The notes: a model not told the origin generated them from the sequence alone. 64,000 nucleotides of DNA from an uncultured Bacteroidales bacterium (GCA_902774335.1 CACYHW010000006.1:1-64000), one strand, 5' to 3'. Positions 50,785 through 59,649 are shown, numbered from the stretch's first letter. Translations and numbers: made by a program.

Positions 50785-52296
50785 ATGAATAAAGGACTTT
50801 TTGGTATTCTGAGTCTGTCCCTGATACTGGGAGCAGGCATTATTTCAAGTTGCGACCAACAGGAAAAACTTGAAGAGAACAAGGACAACACCATCAACAA
50901 TCCCGCCAAGCCGGACAATCCTCAACAGCCGGAAAATCCCCAAGACACAACCGTATATTCGGCCGTAGACCAGAAAGAGTTCCTGGAGGATGCATCCATT
51001 GAGATGCTCAACATGTTCCCCAGCACTGAATTCGATGATCTGGCTGATTTTGGAATGGAGATAGACCGGCTCTATGACGATTACGAGTGGAACAATGTCG
51101 AGCAATGGGGCGATGATGCTTTTGAGGCATGCAAGAAAATGCTTGGACAATCGTCCCGGAAAACCTATGAGCGTAAGAGCACTTCAAGCTCATACCCATG
51201 GAGAGAGTCTTATTATGAATATCTGACCGAATACAAACTGGTTCTGGCATTTTCAAACTTTACCGGTCGCTTTACAGCAGCCGACGGATGCTGGTCATTA
51301 ACTCCGCACAACGCCCTTGAATTCGATTTCAAGGATGAGGCCGGAAATGACTGCGTAATCCAGCTGTCAACATCCGGAACCAAGACAAAGCTTTTGTCGC
51401 CCAGTTATTCTGAGGGTGTCAGATATGTCGAGAATGTCAGGTATTATCAAGACAGCACCCTGTATCTTGCATACGAATACATTGACAAGTACAACATTGA
51501 GTTGGAAATGCCCCAAGAGGCAAAGTTTATTGTCAAAAGAGGCAACGACATCCTTATGGAACTTGTACTCAAGACAGACATCAGGTCACTGGCAGGAAAC
51601 GGTGCTGTGGATATCAGCCGCAGTATTATAGGTGTCAGTTCCGAATTCAAGCTGAACAACGGATACAGGATTACGGTTGACAACATTACCTTCCAGGGTA
51701 ACACCAGCCTGTATGCATCGGCCAAGATGTTCCTGAATACCGATGAACTTCTGTCCGTAAGCGCATCGGCCAAGATTGCAGGATTCCCCTCGTTAACCTT
51801 GACCGATGATGACATGGACGCACTCGAAGAGTATTTTGAGGAGAGGTTTGAGAATGACAACTCCAACATTACCGACCTTAGCGTCCTGGTTGACATCCAT
51901 AAGAAGGTCCAGTTGGGCGGTTGGATAACAAATGTCCGCAAGTTGTATAATTACATGGACAAGGCCGGGAGCTACATTGATAATGAGACAAAGTTCAAGG
52001 ATTACGTCAACAAGGTAAACGAATCAATGAACGTTGGCATGTACTTTAACGGAAACAGTACCCTTCAGGCTGCCGTCAAGATGGAGCCGTTTGCCCAGAG
52101 ATACTGGTCTTACGAATACAACCAGTACAGAGAGAGGTGGAGCATAAGGCCTGTTATCATACTGTCGGACGGCAGTCAGGCCAGCACATTTGAGGATTAC
52201 TTTGACGAGAGGGAATTCAAGAAACTCATAAACACATTCCAGGCACTTATGGATGATTATGAGGAGATGGTTGATCCCGAACCCGAAGAAGAATAA
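50785..52296 (+). CDS. Large lipoprotein of unknown function
   Basis: A 503-residue protein with a lipoprotein signal (hydrophobic segment, then IISSC, Cys23) and an unstructured Pro/Asn/Gln linker (NPAKPDNPQQPENPQD). The rest mixes helices (EFLEDASIEMLNMFPSTEFD) and strands (GAVDISRSIIGVSSEFKLNN, DNITFQGNTSLYASAKMFLN) and ends in an acidic tail. I do not recognise the family. It precedes a TonB receptor gene by nine bases, so the two may be co-transcribed. Confidence 0.75.
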   Translation: MNKGLFGILSLSLILGAGIISSCDQQEKLEENKDNTINNPAKPDNPQQPENPQDTTVYSAVDQKEFLEDASIEMLNMFPSTEFDDLADFGMEIDRLYDDYEWNNVEQWGDDAFEACKKMLGQSSRKTYERKSTSSSYPWRESYYEYLTEYKLVLAFSNFTGRFTAADGCWSLTPHNALEFDFKDEAGNDCVIQLSTSGTKTKLLSPSYSEGVRYVENVRYYQDSTLYLAYEYIDKYNIELEMPQEAKFIVKRGNDILMELVLKTDIRSLAGNGAVDISRSIIGVSSEFKLNNGYRITVDNITFQGNTSLYASAKMFLNTDELLSVSASAKIAGFPSLTLTDDDMDALEEYFEERFENDNSNITDLSVLVDIHKKVQLGGWITNVRKLYNYMDKAGSYIDNETKFKDYVNKVNESMNVGMYFNGNSTLQAAVKMEPFAQRYWSYEYNQYRERWSIRPVIILSDGSQASTFEDYFDEREFKKLINTFQALMDDYEEMVDPEPEEE

Positions 52297-52305
52297 ACGC
52301 CTGAA

Positions 52306-54342
52306 TTGAAAAAGGTATCAGTATTATTCATCATGACAGTTCATCTGGCTTCGTTGTCCGCGCAACGGGAGCCGGATGAATTGTTATATACCCTTGATTC
52401 CGTTGAGATATCGGCCTCGGTCAACAGGTCGCCAGTAAGGGAATCACGCGGCGGGCAGCTAAATCTGGACATGGAGTTTCTGGAAGGACTGCCCAAGTTC
52501 CTGGGTAACACTGATCCTGTAAGCATTACGCGTATGCTTCCTGGCATACAGATGGCCGGAGAATATGACGGGCGACTGAACATTGACGGCGGAGCCAACG
52601 GTCACAACCAGATCTCACTGGACGGAGTCCCGCTTTATAACACATGTCATCTGCTTGGATTCTTCTCCACCTTCATACCGTCACACTACAGATCCATGTC
52701 ACTCCGTAAAACGCCTGGAACCGCACAGTCTCCCAACAGGATAGGCGGCCAGCTGGAATTTCTTCCGGATATGGAGACCGGACAGAACAAAACCGACGGA
52801 GAATTCAGCGTAGGCCTGATATCCAGTCAGGGTACCGTAAATATACCTACCGGTAAGAAGTCGCGTTTAATACTCTCCCTGCGCGATTCATACATAAACA
52901 TGCTCTACTCCCCCTGGCTCAGCAGCGACGATGCCCGGATGGACTATTCGTTCTATGATTCCAATGTAACCTGGACCTTCAACCCCAATCAGAGAAATAA
53001 CATTACGGCCGATTTCTATTGGGGCAAGGACAATGTCAGACTCTATAGGGACGACTATATGGCCGACATAAAATTCAATTGGGGAAACAATGCGCAGGCT
53101 CTCCACTGGACACACAGGTTGTCCGGACACGAGCTGACCTTAAAACAGACCGTCTACAGGACCCGATACGGCAATGAGTTTGAGATACACCACGACAACA
53201 TATCCATGAGTATGCCCACCGGAATAACGGATTTGGGATACAAATTCATTGCCACTGGTAAAAACACCGTACTGGGTCTTGACGCAATATCACACTCCAT
53301 CACTCTTCAGGAACCCGTCATATCGGGCACATACAACCTGTCCGGGCATAACACCGGCAATAAGCGGAGCCGGGAATACTCCCTGTTCATAGACCAGACC
53401 ATACCTGTGACGGACGGACTGGACATAAGTCTGGGCTTAAGAGGCAATCTTTTTGTAATTGACGGGAGCACTTACCCGTCGGCCGATCCCTCTCTGACCA
53501 TCTCCTACAGCAATGAGACCGACGGCTGGGACCTGTCGCTCAACCTTACACAAAGGCATCAGTTCCTGTTCCAGACAGGCGTGACCGATTACGGCCTTCC
53601 CATTGAGTTCTGGCTGTCGGCCGACAAACGTAACGCGCCCCAGTATATGCAGGGAATCACTCTTTCAGGCAACACTCCCCTGTTCAACGGCGACTATTCA
53701 CTATCCGCATCCATATACTGCAGGAGGCTCTTCAACCAGTTGGAATACTACGGAACGCTTATTGATTTCCTGGCAACCGACTATTCGGTCTATGACCATC
53801 TGATTGACGGCAAGGGATACAATTACGGAGCCGACCTGCTTGTTACAAAGAACACCGGCAAGATAAGCGGATGGATAAGCTACAGCTACGGACGCGCGTT
53901 GCGCACATTCAGTTCGCCCGATATGGAAGGCATCTATCCGGCCAGCCATGAACGCATACACGAACTGGACCTGCTTTTGTCATACAAGACCGGAAAGCGA
54001 TGGGAGCCGTCATGCATTTTTGTAGCCGCCGGCGGCACCCCATTTACCGCACCGTCGTACTTCTACATCATGAACCAGCAGATTGTTACCCGCTACGGGG
54101 ATTATAATGCACACAGGCTCAGGCCATACATCAGGATGGATATATCGGTAAATTATGACCTGAAGCATAAAAGCGGTTCATTCATAACAAAACACGGATT
54201 ATCGCTAAGCCTGTACAACGTTCTGTGCAGGAACAATGACATATCGTATCAGATGAAGATACACCACGACAGGCTGTATTACCATCATGTGACATTTGTC
54301 ACCAACATTCTACCATCAATAAGTTATTACTGCAGATTCTAG
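52306..54342 (+). CDS. TonB-dependent outer-membrane receptor
   Basis: A 678-residue receptor. The start is a TTG (52306): it gives MKKVSVLFIMTVHLASLSAQ, a complete signal peptide, whereas the next ATG (52333) would cut this in half. A plug domain follows (about 50-150: LPKFLGNTDPVSITRMLPGI, GQMAG-like IQMAGEYDGRLNIDGGANGH, NQISLDGVPLYNTCHLLGFF) and then the barrel. No carboxypeptidase-like N-terminal domain is present. It lies three bases before a DUF4249 lipoprotein, the usual partner in Bacteroidetes; ligand unknown. Confidence 0.88.
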   Translation: MKKVSVLFIMTVHLASLSAQREPDELLYTLDSVEISASVNRSPVRESRGGQLNLDMEFLEGLPKFLGNTDPVSITRMLPGIQMAGEYDGRLNIDGGANGHNQISLDGVPLYNTCHLLGFFSTFIPSHYRSMSLRKTPGTAQSPNRIGGQLEFLPDMETGQNKTDGEFSVGLISSQGTVNIPTGKKSRLILSLRDSYINMLYSPWLSSDDARMDYSFYDSNVTWTFNPNQRNNITADFYWGKDNVRLYRDDYMADIKFNWGNNAQALHWTHRLSGHELTLKQTVYRTRYGNEFEIHHDNISMSMPTGITDLGYKFIATGKNTVLGLDAISHSITLQEPVISGTYNLSGHNTGNKRSREYSLFIDQTIPVTDGLDISLGLRGNLFVIDGSTYPSADPSLTISYSNETDGWDLSLNLTQRHQFLFQTGVTDYGLPIEFWLSADKRNAPQYMQGITLSGNTPLFNGDYSLSASIYCRRLFNQLEYYGTLIDFLATDYSVYDHLIDGKGYNYGADLLVTKNTGKISGWISYSYGRALRTFSSPDMEGIYPASHERIHELDLLLSYKTGKRWEPSCIFVAAGGTPFTAPSYFYIMNQQIVTRYGDYNAHRLRPYIRMDISVNYDLKHKSGSFITKHGLSLSLYNVLCRNNDISYQMKIHHDRLYYHHVTFVTNILPSISYYCRF

Positions 54343-54344
54343 GT

Positions 54345-55214
54345 ATGAAAAGAAAACTATCAGTCATAATCGCATTCCTTACAGTTCTGACATCCTTGTT
54401 TTCATGCCAGGATGACTTTATGCCGCAGCAGGAGGAATCGGTCGTAGTAGAGGGATGGATTGATGCCGGCGGATTTCCCATAGTAATCCTGACACGTTCA
54501 CTTCCGCTCAGACTCAGGGATGATGCCATTCCTCTGGAGCAACTTCAGGATTATGTGATAAGATGGGCAAAGGTGACCTTGAGCGACGGAGACACCACTG
54601 TGGTCCTGACAGGGGGCAAAGACAACGACTACTTTCCCCCGTTTATCTATACTACCGGCCAGATGAGGGGCATGAGCGGAAAGACCTACACTCTTAAGGT
54701 TGAGACCGACGGCCAGGTACTGACAGCTGCCACCACCATTCCTGACAATCCGCCGATTATAGACAGCATCGTGTGCAGGAGCATATCGGGCGATACCGCC
54801 GTATCAGGTATCGACGTATACATACGGAACCGGACCGACTGCCACTGCTACTACAAATCGTTCTATATGGACGACATTGAGAGCGGTCAATTCATATCAT
54901 CATACCTGGGCGTTGTGGACGGTTATGTTGCCGACACTACGTTTGTAATGCAGATAATGCGCGGAACAACGGTTCAGGAACTTGAAATGACCGGCTTTTA
55001 TTTCCCCAACGGTTCCGATGTGGTGATCAAGGTAGCCACTATGGACAGCGTAAGTTTCAGCATCTGGCAGGGATACGAGGACAAGACGCGTCTGGGGTAC
55101 TCGTATGTCACATCATCCACCCGCAATATACCAACCAACATAAACGGCGGTATAGGTTACTGGTGCGGATACAACGCCGTGAACACAAAACGAACAGTTC
55201 GTTTTGTGTTGTAA
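54345..55214 (+). CDS. DUF4249-type lipoprotein partner of the TonB receptor
   Basis: A 289-residue lipoprotein (signal then LFSC, Cys21). VVEGWIDAGGFPIVILTRSL at the mature N-terminus and the GKTYTLKVETDGQVLTAATT strand are the DUF4249 pattern. Its last residues, NTKRTVRFVL and TAA, are encoded by a 29-base palindrome (55182-55210) found again downstream. It likely sits on the outer surface next to the receptor. Confidence 0.87.
   Translation: MKRKLSVIIAFLTVLTSLFSCQDDFMPQQEESVVVEGWIDAGGFPIVILTRSLPLRLRDDAIPLEQLQDYVIRWAKVTLSDGDTTVVLTGGKDNDYFPPFIYTTGQMRGMSGKTYTLKVETDGQVLTAATTIPDNPPIIDSIVCRSISGDTAVSGIDVYIRNRTDCHCYYKSFYMDDIESGQFISSYLGVVDGYVADTTFVMQIMRGTTVQELEMTGFYFPNGSDVVIKVATMDSVSFSIWQGYEDKTRLGYSYVTSSTRNIPTNINGGIGYWCGYNAVNTKRTVRFVL
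55182..55210. repeat. Family C palindrome, first copy (inside the DUF4249 3' end)
   Basis: AACACAAAACGAAC / A / GTTCGTTTTGTGTT, a perfect 14-bp stem with a one-base centre. It encodes the C-terminal residues of the lipoprotein. Confidence 0.95.
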
Positions 55215-55245
55215 GAGTATTTGCCCTTTGCAGCAGTTTTCCAAC

Positions 55246-55274
55246 AACACAAAACGAACTGTTCGTTTTGTGTT
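55246..55274. repeat. Family C palindrome, second copy (upstream of proC)
   Basis: Identical to the first copy except the centre base (T). The centres are 64 bases apart. It overlaps the area where the -33 box of proC would lie (with TAACTTCG at 55285-55292 as a possible -7 box). Confidence 0.92.
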
Positions 55275-55314
55275 CGAAAATAACTAACTTCGCGCAATCA
55301 AATTAGTTCCACAT

Positions 55315-56103
55315 ATGAAGATCACGATTATCGGCGCCGGAAACATGGGAGGCGCTATCGCTCGCGGATTTGCCGCAAAGAATGTGTTCGCAGCCAAGGA
55401 TATCACATGCTGCGACCGTAGTGACGCCACACTTGAAGCCCTCAAGAAGGATGTACCGGGCATCGGCACATCAAAGGACAACGCAAAGGCTGTAAAGGGT
55501 GCCGACATTGTTCTGTTTGCCGTTAAGCCGTGGATCATGCCCTCTGCCGTCGAGGAGGTAAAGGAGGCTCTGGACTACAACAAGCAGTTCATCATTTCAA
55601 TCGCTGCCGGCGTAGGTCTTGACAAGCTGGCCGAGCTCTTTGACAAGGGCGGTCAGAAACCCCAGATTGCATATCTGATCCCCAACATAGCTGTCGAGGT
55701 TGGTGCAGGCGTATTCTTCTACTGCTCAAACACCGCCAGCAAGGAGAATCTGGACCTTATCCAGAAGCTGTTCGGCCAGGTTGGTTTCGCCAAGCAGGTT
55801 GAAGAGAAGCAGATGACCGCAGGTACAGCTCTTGCATCATGCGGAATAGCATATGTGTTCCGATATATCCGCGCCAACGTTGAGGGCGGCGTCGAGATGG
55901 GCTTCTACCCCAAGGACGCTCAGGAGATCGTGCTGGGCACCATCAAGGGCGCTGTCGAGCTGCTCCTGGCTCACGGCTCACACCCCGAGCAGGAGGTCGA
56001 TAAGGTAACAACCCCCGGCGGCATCACCATCAAGGGTCTGAACGCCATGGAAGAGGCCGGATTCACCAACGCAGTCATCAAGGGACTTAAGGCCGGCAAG
56101 TAA
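55315..56103 (+). CDS. proC: Pyrroline-5-carboxylate reductase
   Basis: A 262-residue enzyme for the last step of proline synthesis. The dinucleotide fold starts ITIIGAGNMGGAIARGFAAK; conserved parts are DIVLFAVKPWIM, YLIPNIAVEVGAGV and the helix TAGTALASCGIAYVFRYIRA plus TTPGGITIKGLNAMEEAGF near the C-terminus. It overlaps the esterase gene by one base (TAATG). Confidence 0.95.
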   Translation: MKITIIGAGNMGGAIARGFAAKNVFAAKDITCCDRSDATLEALKKDVPGIGTSKDNAKAVKGADIVLFAVKPWIMPSAVEEVKEALDYNKQFIISIAAGVGLDKLAELFDKGGQKPQIAYLIPNIAVEVGAGVFFYCSNTASKENLDLIQKLFGQVGFAKQVEEKQMTAGTALASCGIAYVFRYIRANVEGGVEMGFYPKDAQEIVLGTIKGAVELLLAHGSHPEQEVDKVTTPGGITIKGLNAMEEAGFTNAVIKGLKAGK

Positions 56104-56684
56104 TGAAGCTGGTCTATTTCCACGGTTTCATGTCATCGGGAGCCAGCGGCACGGTTGAGAGCCTGCGCCATATGCTTCCCGAGCTTGAGGTCGTAGCGCC
56201 CGATATACCCGTCGACCCCGCCGAGGCTCTGCCATATTTACGCCAGTACGTCGATGAGCAGAAGCCCGATATAATAGTAGGCACATCCATGGGAGCCATG
56301 TACGCCCAGCAGATGTTCGGCTTCAAAAAGATATGCGTGAACCCGTCGTTCAACATGTCCACCATGTCCAAGGTCATGAAGGCCAACACCACATATCCTT
56401 TCCAGAACGGACGCAAGGACGGTGCCAAGACCTTCAAGATTACGGGTCAGATCATCAAGAACTTCAACATGATGGAGCGTCAGCAGTTCAAGGGCATCAC
56501 CGATTTTGACCGCGAGAACACTTACGGCCTCTTCGGCAACCACGACACCACCGTAAACTGCTACGATCTGTTCAAGAAGCACTACCCCAACGCCCAGCGC
56601 TTTGAAGGAGAGCACCGCCTCAACGACAAATCCCTCCGCACCGCCGTCGTTCCCCTGATCAAGCAGATTTTGGGTATTAATTGA
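56103..56684 (+). CDS. YqiA/YcfP-type alpha/beta-hydrolase (esterase)
   Basis: A 193-residue hydrolase starting LVYFHGFMSSGASGTVESLR. The nucleophile elbow is IIVGTSMGAMYAQQ (GTSMG, Ser), the acid and His are in GLFGNHDTTVNCYDL and RFEGEHRLNDKSLR. The substrate is an ester or thioester. The stop codon is part of the TTGAGAA repeat that begins there. Confidence 0.88.
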   Translation: MKLVYFHGFMSSGASGTVESLRHMLPELEVVAPDIPVDPAEALPYLRQYVDEQKPDIIVGTSMGAMYAQQMFGFKKICVNPSFNMSTMSKVMKANTTYPFQNGRKDGAKTFKITGQIIKNFNMMERQQFKGITDFDRENTYGLFGNHDTTVNCYDLFKKHYPNAQRFEGEHRLNDKSLRTAVVPLIKQILGIN

Positions 56685-56711
56685 GAATTGAGAATTGAAA
56701 ATTGAGAATTA
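56679..56711. repeat. Heptamer array at the esterase stop
   Basis: AATTGAG units from 56679 provide the TGA stop of the esterase gene (56682-56684). An oppositely oriented array lies at 56781-56811, so the two can pair around the palindrome between them. Confidence 0.92.
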
Positions 56712-56712
56712 A

Positions 56713-56780
56713 TACGCAGAACCTGCGTAAATGAGCCCGCGACATAGAAAAGGCTTGCAAAAATTTGCAAGCCTTTTCTA
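56713..56780. terminator. Bidirectional terminator between convergent genes
   Basis: A small hairpin TACGCAG/AAC/CTGCGTA (56713-56729), then a long perfect palindrome with TAGAAAAGGCTTGCAAA at 56745-56761 pairing with 56764-56780. It lies between two heptamer arrays and serves both genes. Confidence 0.88.
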
Positions 56781-56811
56781 ATTCTCAATTCTCAATTTTA
56801 AATTCTCAATT
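56781..56811. repeat. Heptamer array at the acyl-CoA synthetase stop
   Basis: TTCTCAA-type units; on the minus strand the stop TAA is followed at once by TTGAGAATT. Confidence 0.92.
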
Positions 56812-58495
56812 ACTTATAGAGTCCGCGGCGGATACTGCGCTTAGGAGTCTTCTCAAAAGGCTCAGTGCGGATCTCAAGCTTGGAAACCTGAGAGTATGCA
56901 GGCAGTAACTCGTTCACATGCTTGCGTCCATCCTCCAGATTGGCCAGAACCTGCTGCTCATTAAGACCAGCAGCCTTACCAGCCTCATAATCCGGATAAA
57001 CCAGGGCAACCAGCTTACGCTCACGCTCCACAACCAGAACCTCCGATACCATAGGCAGGTTGTTGTACATATCCTCAATTTCCTCAGGATAGATATTCTG
57101 ACCCGAAGGACCAAGAATCATATTCTTGCTGCGGCCCTTGATATAGATGTAACCCTGCTTGTCGATAGTACCCAGGTCACCGGTGTGGAACCAGCCCTCG
57201 GGATCAATCACGTCGCGTGTAGCGTTGGGGTTCTTGTAGTAACCCAGCATCACGTTGTCACCCCTTACAAGCAGCTCACCAACATTACCCGGAGCATCGC
57301 TGAACACCTCGACAGGGCATCCGGGAACTGCGATACCGCATGAGCCGGCCTTGTACTTCTCCCAGTCAACATAAGAGATCAGGGGAGCGCACTCAGTGCT
57401 GCCGTAACCAACGGTGTACGGGAAGTGAATCTTGCGCAGAATCTTCTCAACCTCAACATTCAGGGCAGCACCTCCTACGATAAGGCAATCCATCTCGCCG
57501 CCGAATGCATCGATAATCTTGGAGCGGATCTTTCCGCCGATTATACGGTTTACACCGGGAATAGCCATGAGAACCTTCATGAGAGGCTTCTCCATAACCG
57601 GCTGTATCTTCTGCTTGATAACCTTCTCGATTACCAGAGGTACGGTGATGATAAGCTTAGGCTTCTCCTCGGCAAAAGCGTCGAACAGGATCTTGGGTGA
57701 AGGCATCTTGCCCAGATAGCAGACGCTGGCACCCAGCAGAAGCTCAAACATAAGCTGGAAGGCCAGACCGAACATATGAGCCATAGGAAGTATGGAAACC
57801 ACTGTCTCACCCTTTGTAAGAGGAAGAACGCCGCATGCGAACTTAAGGTTAACCAGCATAGCGCGGTAAGGAACCATAACGCCCTTGGGATCACCCGTTG
57901 TGCCCGATGTGTAGTTCAGGACAGCCAGGTCGTTGGTATCCTTTTCGGCCTGATACTTGATATCATCCTTGCTGAAACCATTGGGGTACTTCTTGTCGAA
58001 GCACTCATCAAGAGTCTCCATTGCCTTGGTCAGCTCCTCTGAACGGCTGAACTGCAGTGACATATCGTTCATCAGGATCATACCCAGGATATCGGGCATC
58101 TCGGTGGGAACCATTCCGGCCATCACCACGTCACCCACCATGAGCAGCTTAGACTCGGAGTGGTTGACCAGCATATGTACGTTTCCGGGTTTGAAATCAT
58201 TGAGGATAGGCACGGGAATGGCGCCGTATGTGTAAACGCCAAAGAATGAGATACCCCATGCCAGGCAGTTCTTTCCGCAAAGAGCCACCTTGTCGCCAGG
58301 CTTGACGCCAGCGTTCTCAAGTAAGATATGTACGCGTGCAATGCGCTTGGCCAGTTCCGCATAGGTAATTCTCTCTCCGCGGAAATCAGAAAGAGCAATA
58401 TTGTCCCAATGTCTGCGGAAGCTGTCTTCGTACATCTTGATTACGCTTTTGGCCTCCATGTCACAATCCGGAGTTCTGTAGATTAATCTTGCCAT
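56810..58495 (-). CDS. AMP-binding long-chain acyl-CoA synthetase-like enzyme
   Basis: About 561 residues. It activates fatty acids to acyl-AMP and acyl-CoA. The ATP motif is LNYTSGTTGDPKGVMV, followed by GYGSTECAPLISYV and GWFHTGDLGTIDKQGYIYIK, and the late lysine region FEKTPKRSIRRGLYK ends the protein. Compared with E. coli FadD it has a shortened C-terminal region. The ATG at 58495 is used; a longer upstream frame is rejected. Confidence 0.92.
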   Translation of the reverse strand: MARLIYRTPDCDMEAKSVIKMYEDSFRRHWDNIALSDFRGERITYAELAKRIARVHILLENAGVKPGDKVALCGKNCLAWGISFFGVYTYGAIPVPILNDFKPGNVHMLVNHSESKLLMVGDVVMAGMVPTEMPDILGMILMNDMSLQFSRSEELTKAMETLDECFDKKYPNGFSKDDIKYQAEKDTNDLAVLNYTSGTTGDPKGVMVPYRAMLVNLKFACGVLPLTKGETVVSILPMAHMFGLAFQLMFELLLGASVCYLGKMPSPKILFDAFAEEKPKLIITVPLVIEKVIKQKIQPVMEKPLMKVLMAIPGVNRIIGGKIRSKIIDAFGGEMDCLIVGGAALNVEVEKILRKIHFPYTVGYGSTECAPLISYVDWEKYKAGSCGIAVPGCPVEVFSDAPGNVGELLVRGDNVMLGYYKNPNATRDVIDPEGWFHTGDLGTIDKQGYIYIKGRSKNMILGPSGQNIYPEEIEDMYNNLPMVSEVLVVERERKLVALVYPDYEAGKAAGLNEQQVLANLEDGRKHVNELLPAYSQVSKLEIRTEPFEKTPKRSIRRGLYK

Positions 58496-58530
58496 AACTG
58501 TTAATTTGAAGTGTGTTTTGATTCTGGTCG

Positions 58531-58538
58531 CAAAGGTA
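58531..58538 (-). promoter_or_regulatory. -7 box of the acyl-CoA synthetase gene
   Basis: TACCTTTG on the minus strand about 36 bases before the ATG; the -33 box is weak. Confidence 0.45.
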
Positions 58539-58702
58539 CCCCGATATTGCCCAACACGGCCACAATAATCCCTTTTTGGGGTATCCGATACAAAGGATGT
58601 GGCGAATTGCCGCCATTTGGTACACGGCAATTCACCCCACATTACTGATTTGGGGGTTATTATAAAAAAGCTTATCTTCGTGGCACATTTGATTTTAGCA
58701 GT

Positions 58703-59515
58703 ATGAACAAGATTCCGGACTACATGTTCTCCCGTAAGTTCCTGATGTGGACTGTGGTGTTCATCACCGCATTCTCCATCGTGTTCCTGCTGCTCTATTC
58801 GCCGTTTTCATCGACCTACTGGTTCACCCTTAAAAGAGGATACAAGTTCCTGGGAACCGTATCGCTCTACACAATATCGGTAATGTTCCTGTTCTCGAGC
58901 AAACTGGTCCTGATGGACCTGAGCAAGAGATACACCATAAACGGACTGGGGCTCATACTCTTTTCGCTATCCGAGGTACTGATAGTATCGGTCTTCTATG
59001 TAGCCATAACCCTGATGGTAAACCAGAACGGCATGAGCGCAATGGATATCTTCCCCAAGGCCCTCATGTGCATATTCCTGATTCTGGTCATACCTTATGT
59101 AATAGCATATCTGTACGGATACGCGCGCGCCTACAAGCTTCAGGCAGCGGCCGATGCCAAGCCGCAGGGAACCCTTGTGGTATCCATCCACGACAACAAC
59201 GGCAAGATAAGGCTCTCGCTTAGGATAATGGATATCCTGTATGCCGTATCGGAAGACAACTACGTAAAGATATTCTACGAGCAGGACGGTGTGGTCAGGA
59301 ACTGCATGATACGCACCACCGCCAAGAACATTGAGGACGATCTGGAGGGTTATATAACCCGATGCCACCGCTCCTACCTCATCAATATCGCAAAGGTCAG
59401 GTTCTTCAACAATGACCGCGACAATCTGTATGTGATTCTGGATCAGGACGGCATCAATCCCATCCCTGTTTCACGCTCCTACCGTGACGCTATCGCCTCG
59501 CTCCTCTCGAAGTGA
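58703..59515 (+). CDS. LytTR-domain regulator with membrane helices
   Basis: A 270-residue protein: four membrane helices (about 12-33, 46-66, 79-104, 112-133) and a C-terminal LytTR DNA-binding domain (about 165-268) with LSLRIMDILYAVSEDNYVKI, CMIRTTAKNIEDDL, YITRCHRSYLINIAKVRFF and NPIPVSRSYRDAI. It likely links a membrane signal to transcription without a receiver domain. The gene ends nine bases before a family B palindrome. Confidence 0.9.
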   Translation: MNKIPDYMFSRKFLMWTVVFITAFSIVFLLLYSPFSSTYWFTLKRGYKFLGTVSLYTISVMFLFSSKLVLMDLSKRYTINGLGLILFSLSEVLIVSVFYVAITLMVNQNGMSAMDIFPKALMCIFLILVIPYVIAYLYGYARAYKLQAAADAKPQGTLVVSIHDNNGKIRLSLRIMDILYAVSEDNYVKIFYEQDGVVRNCMIRTTAKNIEDDLEGYITRCHRSYLINIAKVRFFNNDRDNLYVILDQDGINPIPVSRSYRDAIASLLSK

Positions 59516-59524
59516 GGAGGTGGA

Positions 59525-59599
59525 AAAGGTGACAAAGGGGACGGTTCTGTTTGGCTCGACTAGCGCGAGCCAAACAGAACCGTCCCCTTTGTCACCTTT
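59525..59599. repeat. Family B inverted repeat, 34-bp perfect arms
   Basis: 59525-59558 and 59566-59599 are perfect reverse complements, loop ACTAGCG. The arm contains GTGACAAAGGGGACGGTTCT, the same as the 39858 copy except C to T at one symmetric position. Nine bases after the LytTR gene stop. Confidence 0.95.
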
Positions 59600-59610
59600 C
59601 GTGCACACAC

Positions 59611-59649
59611 AAAAAAAAAAAGAATTCACTCGCGTGAACTCATTTTTTT
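59611..59649. terminator. A/T-flanked hairpin after the LytTR gene
   Basis: An eleven-base A run, the near-palindrome GAATTCACTCGCGTGAACTC (59622-59641) and a T run. Works on both strands. Confidence 0.7.
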
